Shown here: positions 61,680 to 64,000 of the stretch, piece by piece
How the letters are laid out: every line of letters starts with the position of its first letter
Position numbering within the stretch: the first letter of the stretch is position 1
Assembly (NCBI GenBank): GCA_020846195.1
Contig: JADLEJ010000004.1
Location: 372,001-436,000, forward strand
Direction: 5' to 3'
Length of the DNA stretch: 64,000 nucleotides
DNA from: Nitrospira sp.
Lineage (GTDB): Bacteria; Nitrospirota; Nitrospiria; Nitrospirales; Nitrospiraceae
Made by a program: the position numbers and the translations under genes
The notes under the pieces: model-generated
What the model was told of the DNA's origin: nothing
The model's database searches: none
Seen by the model: only the letters and a program-made list of their open reading frames with translations

Positions 61680-61875
61680 AGAAGTCGCGTTTTCCCCTCT
61701 TGATGCTCTGTGCGGGCCTCAGTCATCAGTTGATCGAGCTTCCCGGCCTTCAGATTAGATTCAATCTGCTGATCCCACGCCCCTGCATCAAACTCAAGAA
61801 ACCAGGCTCGAAACTGAGCCAGATCTCCGGGAGAAAGGTTTGAGACGGTGCGTTCAAGCTGCTCAATCTCACTAT
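61676..61875 (-). pseudogene. Antitoxin gene with lost start codon
   Basis: The frame ending TGA at 61676 encodes SEIEQLERTVSNLSPGDLA, FRAWFLEFDAGAWDQQIESN and EHQEGKTRLL, a common small antitoxin of RelE-type pairs. GGAGGG sits at the right distance, but where ATG is expected the sequence reads AT-AGTGAG: one G is missing between 61874 and 61873. No other start lies in frame with a ribosome site. The module is therefore inactive on both genes. Confidence 0.7.
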
Positions 61876-61901
61876 GACAACCCTCCAAACCAGACGCTGA
61901 A

Positions 61902-61930
61902 ATTGTACACGAGTTTACGGCACTTGTCTC
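61902..61930 (-). promoter_or_regulatory. Promoter of the decayed toxin-antitoxin module
   Basis: Minus-strand GAGACA (61930-61925), 17 bases, then TACAAT (61907-61902, five of six). It lies about 27 bases before the lost start codon, so the module was recently functional. The remaining stretch 61931-62217 holds no supported gene. Confidence 0.4.
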
Positions 61931-62217
61931 ATACTGTCCCGGCGTTGGCAGTGAAACGGCGCAATGGCCAAATACTGTTCTGCACGATGGCGGGGTCCGC
62001 AAAAGCAACACTGTTATCCACTCAAATAATTTCTTTTGGAAGATCTTGCCCTTGAGCCGCATCTCCCTGAGGCAGAGAGATCCTCGTGCTGCAGACAACA
62101 CCGTCGCCATTTTGCGCAGATAATCCTTCGCCTTCTCGTTCCTCTAACAGTTTGATGCCTCTATTGCGTTCCATTACGACCCACTATGATCAGCATAGAA
62201 CTTTGCAAAGTCGATGA

Positions 62218-62499
62218 TCATGCCACTCGCAAAATCATTACTGCAAAGACTAATAAAACCACCCCTGTCGATGCCAAGATCAACCACAATCGCACAAGTT
62301 GGCGTCGGTGGCATACCGATACGCTCCAAGCGAACAACGGTAACCAAATAACGAGCATGACCAAACTTAGCAACACATTCCCCTTAGAGAACTGATAGAT
62401 CGCGAAAATTGGAGGACTCCACAGCGCCATTAAGGCTACGGGCACGATTGTGTCAGCGAGCAACCACCAGGAGGAATGATTTCTCGGGCTTCGCGCCAT
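62218..62499 (-). CDS. Small three-helix membrane protein, unknown
   Basis: A 93-residue hydrophobic protein with three predicted helices (about 14-34, 40-60 and 70-91) and a conserved-looking basic loop HRRQLVRLW. It has no family I can name. Its start lies 18 bases past the stop of the DUF2914 gene in the same direction, which favours a real, co-transcribed gene. Coding evidence is only length, hydrophobicity and position, so confidence is moderate. Confidence 0.5.
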   Translation of the reverse strand: MARSPRNHSSWWLLADTIVPVALMALWSPPIFAIYQFSKGNVLLSLVMLVIWLPLFAWSVSVCHRRQLVRLWLILASTGVVLLVFAVMILRVA

Positions 62500-62517
62500 A
62501 ACATGCTCCTCTTTGAT

Positions 62518-63627
62518 TCAGTACCTAACCGTCTTCAGAGCCTTCTGCACTTCACTTTGCTCTTCCACGCGTACGGACACGCGCCCGACGATGCGGCCAT
62601 CTGCGGTTTCGACGTCCACGCGCCAGTCGCCCGGATCGAGGCGCTGTTTCAGCGTATAGGCGCGATAGCCGCCTTCGCGTCCGCCTGAAATCTTGATGGG
62701 AATCCTGTCGGCATGGGAGAAGGGCTTGCTGCTGTTCGGCCGAAAATACCAATGGTGATAGACCGTTGTATCCAATGCCACCGGCGCGAAGACGGCGGTG
62801 AAGCAATAGATCGGCTCGTTGGCGGGAAAGGGATTCTCGGATCGTTTCCAGATTTCGTACCACTTCCGATCGTAGGTCAGCAGAAAGTGCTCGCCCTGCC
62901 GCTGCACATTGCGATAGATGCCGCCGAATTCCATTGAGAGCGGCACGGGCGGGATCCAATTCAAAAAGTAAAATCCCACCAGCAGGCCGATGAGCGCAAA
63001 GGCCGGAGCCGTGACTCTGACCGCCTCGCGCTTCGATCGATCCGGATTATTGCGATAGATCAATTGGACGACGCGAAAGGTGACCGCCGCGGTCAGTCCG
63101 GCGCCCGCCAGAAAAATGGCCGCGTTCATCAGCCCGGTCATGACCGGAAGAAAGAACGTGAAGAAGGCAAAACAGACAAGCGCATAGAGACTGACCAGCA
63201 GGCGCAGGCTGGACAACCGGTCGCGCAAAAATTCGTTCCCGACCAGCAGGAGAATCAACAAGGCGAAGAAGATCGCGCTGCTCGTCAACGTCGCGCTGCG
63301 CGAATAGAAAATGGCATAGGCGCTGAACAGCCCGCCCAATAGAAACTGCACGGCCATCGGGTAATAGGGTCTGGCGCGCAGCATCCAGCGCGCAAAGGGC
63401 GAAAGCGCGGCCAGCTGCTCGCGATCAGGCGCCGGCTCGATCCCCAGCCGGCCGGTCAAGACGATCAATACGCCCAATAGCAGCAAATAGATCAGCAGCA
63501 ACAGATTGTCCTGCAGCCGGTCGATGCGGGTAAGCGTGAGGGTGTCGTAGGAGACGCCGGAGAGAAAAAACACCGCCGGCATGAAGGGCTTGGTGAGAAG
63601 CGATTGAATCTTCGCCATCGGGCTCAT
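62518..63627 (-). CDS. DUF2914 family membrane protein
   Basis: A 369-residue protein with seven to eight helices in the first two thirds and a soluble C-terminal DUF2914 domain (about 255-369). That domain contains YCFTAVFAPVALDTTVYHHW, PIKISGGREGGYRAYT and DPGDWRVDVETADGRIVG, the family hallmark. Function is unknown; the domain is periplasmic in related proteins. The ATG at 63627 is preceded by GGGG; an internal ATG at residue 4 is also possible. A palindromic repeat lies 75 bases upstream. Confidence 0.87.
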   Translation of the reverse strand: MSPMAKIQSLLTKPFMPAVFFLSGVSYDTLTLTRIDRLQDNLLLLIYLLLLGVLIVLTGRLGIEPAPDREQLAALSPFARWMLRARPYYPMAVQFLLGGLFSAYAIFYSRSATLTSSAIFFALLILLLVGNEFLRDRLSSLRLLVSLYALVCFAFFTFFLPVMTGLMNAAIFLAGAGLTAAVTFRVVQLIYRNNPDRSKREAVRVTAPAFALIGLLVGFYFLNWIPPVPLSMEFGGIYRNVQRQGEHFLLTYDRKWYEIWKRSENPFPANEPIYCFTAVFAPVALDTTVYHHWYFRPNSSKPFSHADRIPIKISGGREGGYRAYTLKQRLDPGDWRVDVETADGRIVGRVSVRVEEQSEVQKALKTVRY

Positions 63628-63701
63628 GACCCCACTGTGCGAAATCCGAAGGAATTGTTCAATGAAAATTCGGTTCTTAAAGAGGACGTCTTACCTTAAG
63701 A

Positions 63702-63822
63702 GGTTGCTCAAACAGGATGGCCAGCAAGGCCGCAGGTGAGAAATAACCGGACGCGGACGCGCTAGAGTACGTTGAGGATTATTTCGAGCCGAGAACGCCG
63801 CTGGCAGCCTGTTTCAGCAACC
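63702..63822. repeat. Palindromic intergenic element (REP/MITE-like)
   Basis: GGTTGCTCAAACAGG (63702-63716) and CCTGTTTCAGCAACC (63808-63822) are inverted with one mismatch, 121 bases end to end. The inside also pairs partly, as CCAGCAAGGCCGC against GCCGCTGGCAG, so a long imperfect hairpin is expected. Elements with this kind of layout (GTTGCTCAAA...CGCCGCTGG...CAGCA) are, as I recall, dispersed in Nitrospira-type genomes. It may terminate transcripts on both sides. Confidence 0.65.
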
Positions 63823-63824
63823 GG

Positions 63825-64000
63825 TCAGACAAATGCGGGAAGCGGCGCATACACCACCGGATACCCGATCAGACGCTCCAACCATGGCCCCATGGCCTCT
63901 TCCTTGATCGGCGCCCGGTTGAGGCGGGCTTCAATCTGAAACTGCCCGTTCAGCCCCACGATGCCGATGATCGCCGACGCATCCTCCCCTTCGGGCAAGA
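63825..64000 (-). CDS. C-terminal part of an unrecognised protein
   Basis: The frame is open from the right edge and ends at TGA (63827-63825), coding for the last 58 residues. Readable parts are AIIGIVGLNGQFQIEARLNR, PIKEEAMGPWLERLIGYP and VYAPLPAFV. This is coding-like sequence, but I cannot name a family from so short a piece. It is transcribed in the same direction as DUF2914, with the palindromic element between the two. Confidence 0.6.
   Translation of the reverse strand, partial: LPEGEDASAIIGIVGLNGQFQIEARLNRAPIKEEAMGPWLERLIGYPVVYAPLPAFV

Noticed and set aside
62186-62395. 69-codon plus-strand frame
   Set aside because: Opposite a membrane-protein frame with better context; composition is not protein-like.

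Overview
This window is chromosomal DNA from a GC-rich Gram-negative bacterium. It carries an outer-membrane-type RND pump, lipoproteins, a meso-DAP peptidoglycan pathway (MurE with a DNPR motif), many PilZ proteins and a large glycosyltransferase island. Protein style, the density of PilZ genes and a palindromic intergenic element near the right end resemble Nitrospira-type Nitrospirota. That assignment is inference: no rRNA or lineage marker gene is present. No tRNA, rRNA, CRISPR array or insertion sequence was found.

Layout. (1) 1-6.4 kb, minus strand: division and cell-wall cluster rsmH-ftsL-ftsI-murE-murF-mraY, tightly packed, with a good promoter just at the start of rsmH and no mraZ. 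(2) 6.7-16.9 kb, mixed housekeeping and accessory genes: an exported protein with nonapeptide repeats, a BNR-repeat lipoprotein, YajQ, a CstA-type transporter, a toxin-antitoxin pair whose toxin is frameshifted, a helical-repeat exported protein, two PilZ proteins and an M48 peptidase. (3) 17-41 kb, minus strand: a polysaccharide or glycolipid assembly island with soluble and membrane glycosyltransferases, a Wzx-like flippase, a sugar epimerase, a methyltransferase-glycosyltransferase fusion, a UDP-galactopyranose-mutase-like flavoprotein carrying an extra membrane domain, and a cytochrome P450 embedded in a glycosyltransferase operon. Three decayed genes mark gene loss in and next to it. (4) 42.3-47.7 kb, minus strand: an operon that reads as aminoethylphosphonate synthesis and nucleotide activation (split phosphonopyruvate decarboxylase, class V transaminase, cytidylyltransferase, CDP-alcohol phosphotransferase, flippase-like membrane protein), with a strong promoter and no PEP mutase in the window. 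(5) 47.8-51.1 kb, plus strand: two tandem paralogous exported proteins and four consecutive PilZ genes. (6) 51.2-56.4 kb: a TetR-MFP-RND efflux operon with a perfect 11-bp inverted repeat just before tetR. (7) 56.4-64 kb: RbgA GTPase, SCP2 protein, AdoMet-decarboxylase-like protein, zinc-ribbon protein, patatin lipoprotein, another PilZ protein, DUF1499, a decayed toxin-antitoxin module, a DUF2914 membrane protein, a palindromic repeat and the 3' end of an unrecognised gene.

How it fits together. Seven PilZ proteins plus YajQ suggest heavy use of cyclic-di-GMP-type signalling, plausibly governing surface polymers built by the glycosyltransferase island. The phosphonate operon next to that island could supply CMP-aminoethylphosphonate for decorating a lipid or glycan. 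This coupling is inferred from position only. Several loci show one-base or nonsense lesions, either real decay of accessory genes or residual assembly error; both should be kept in mind.
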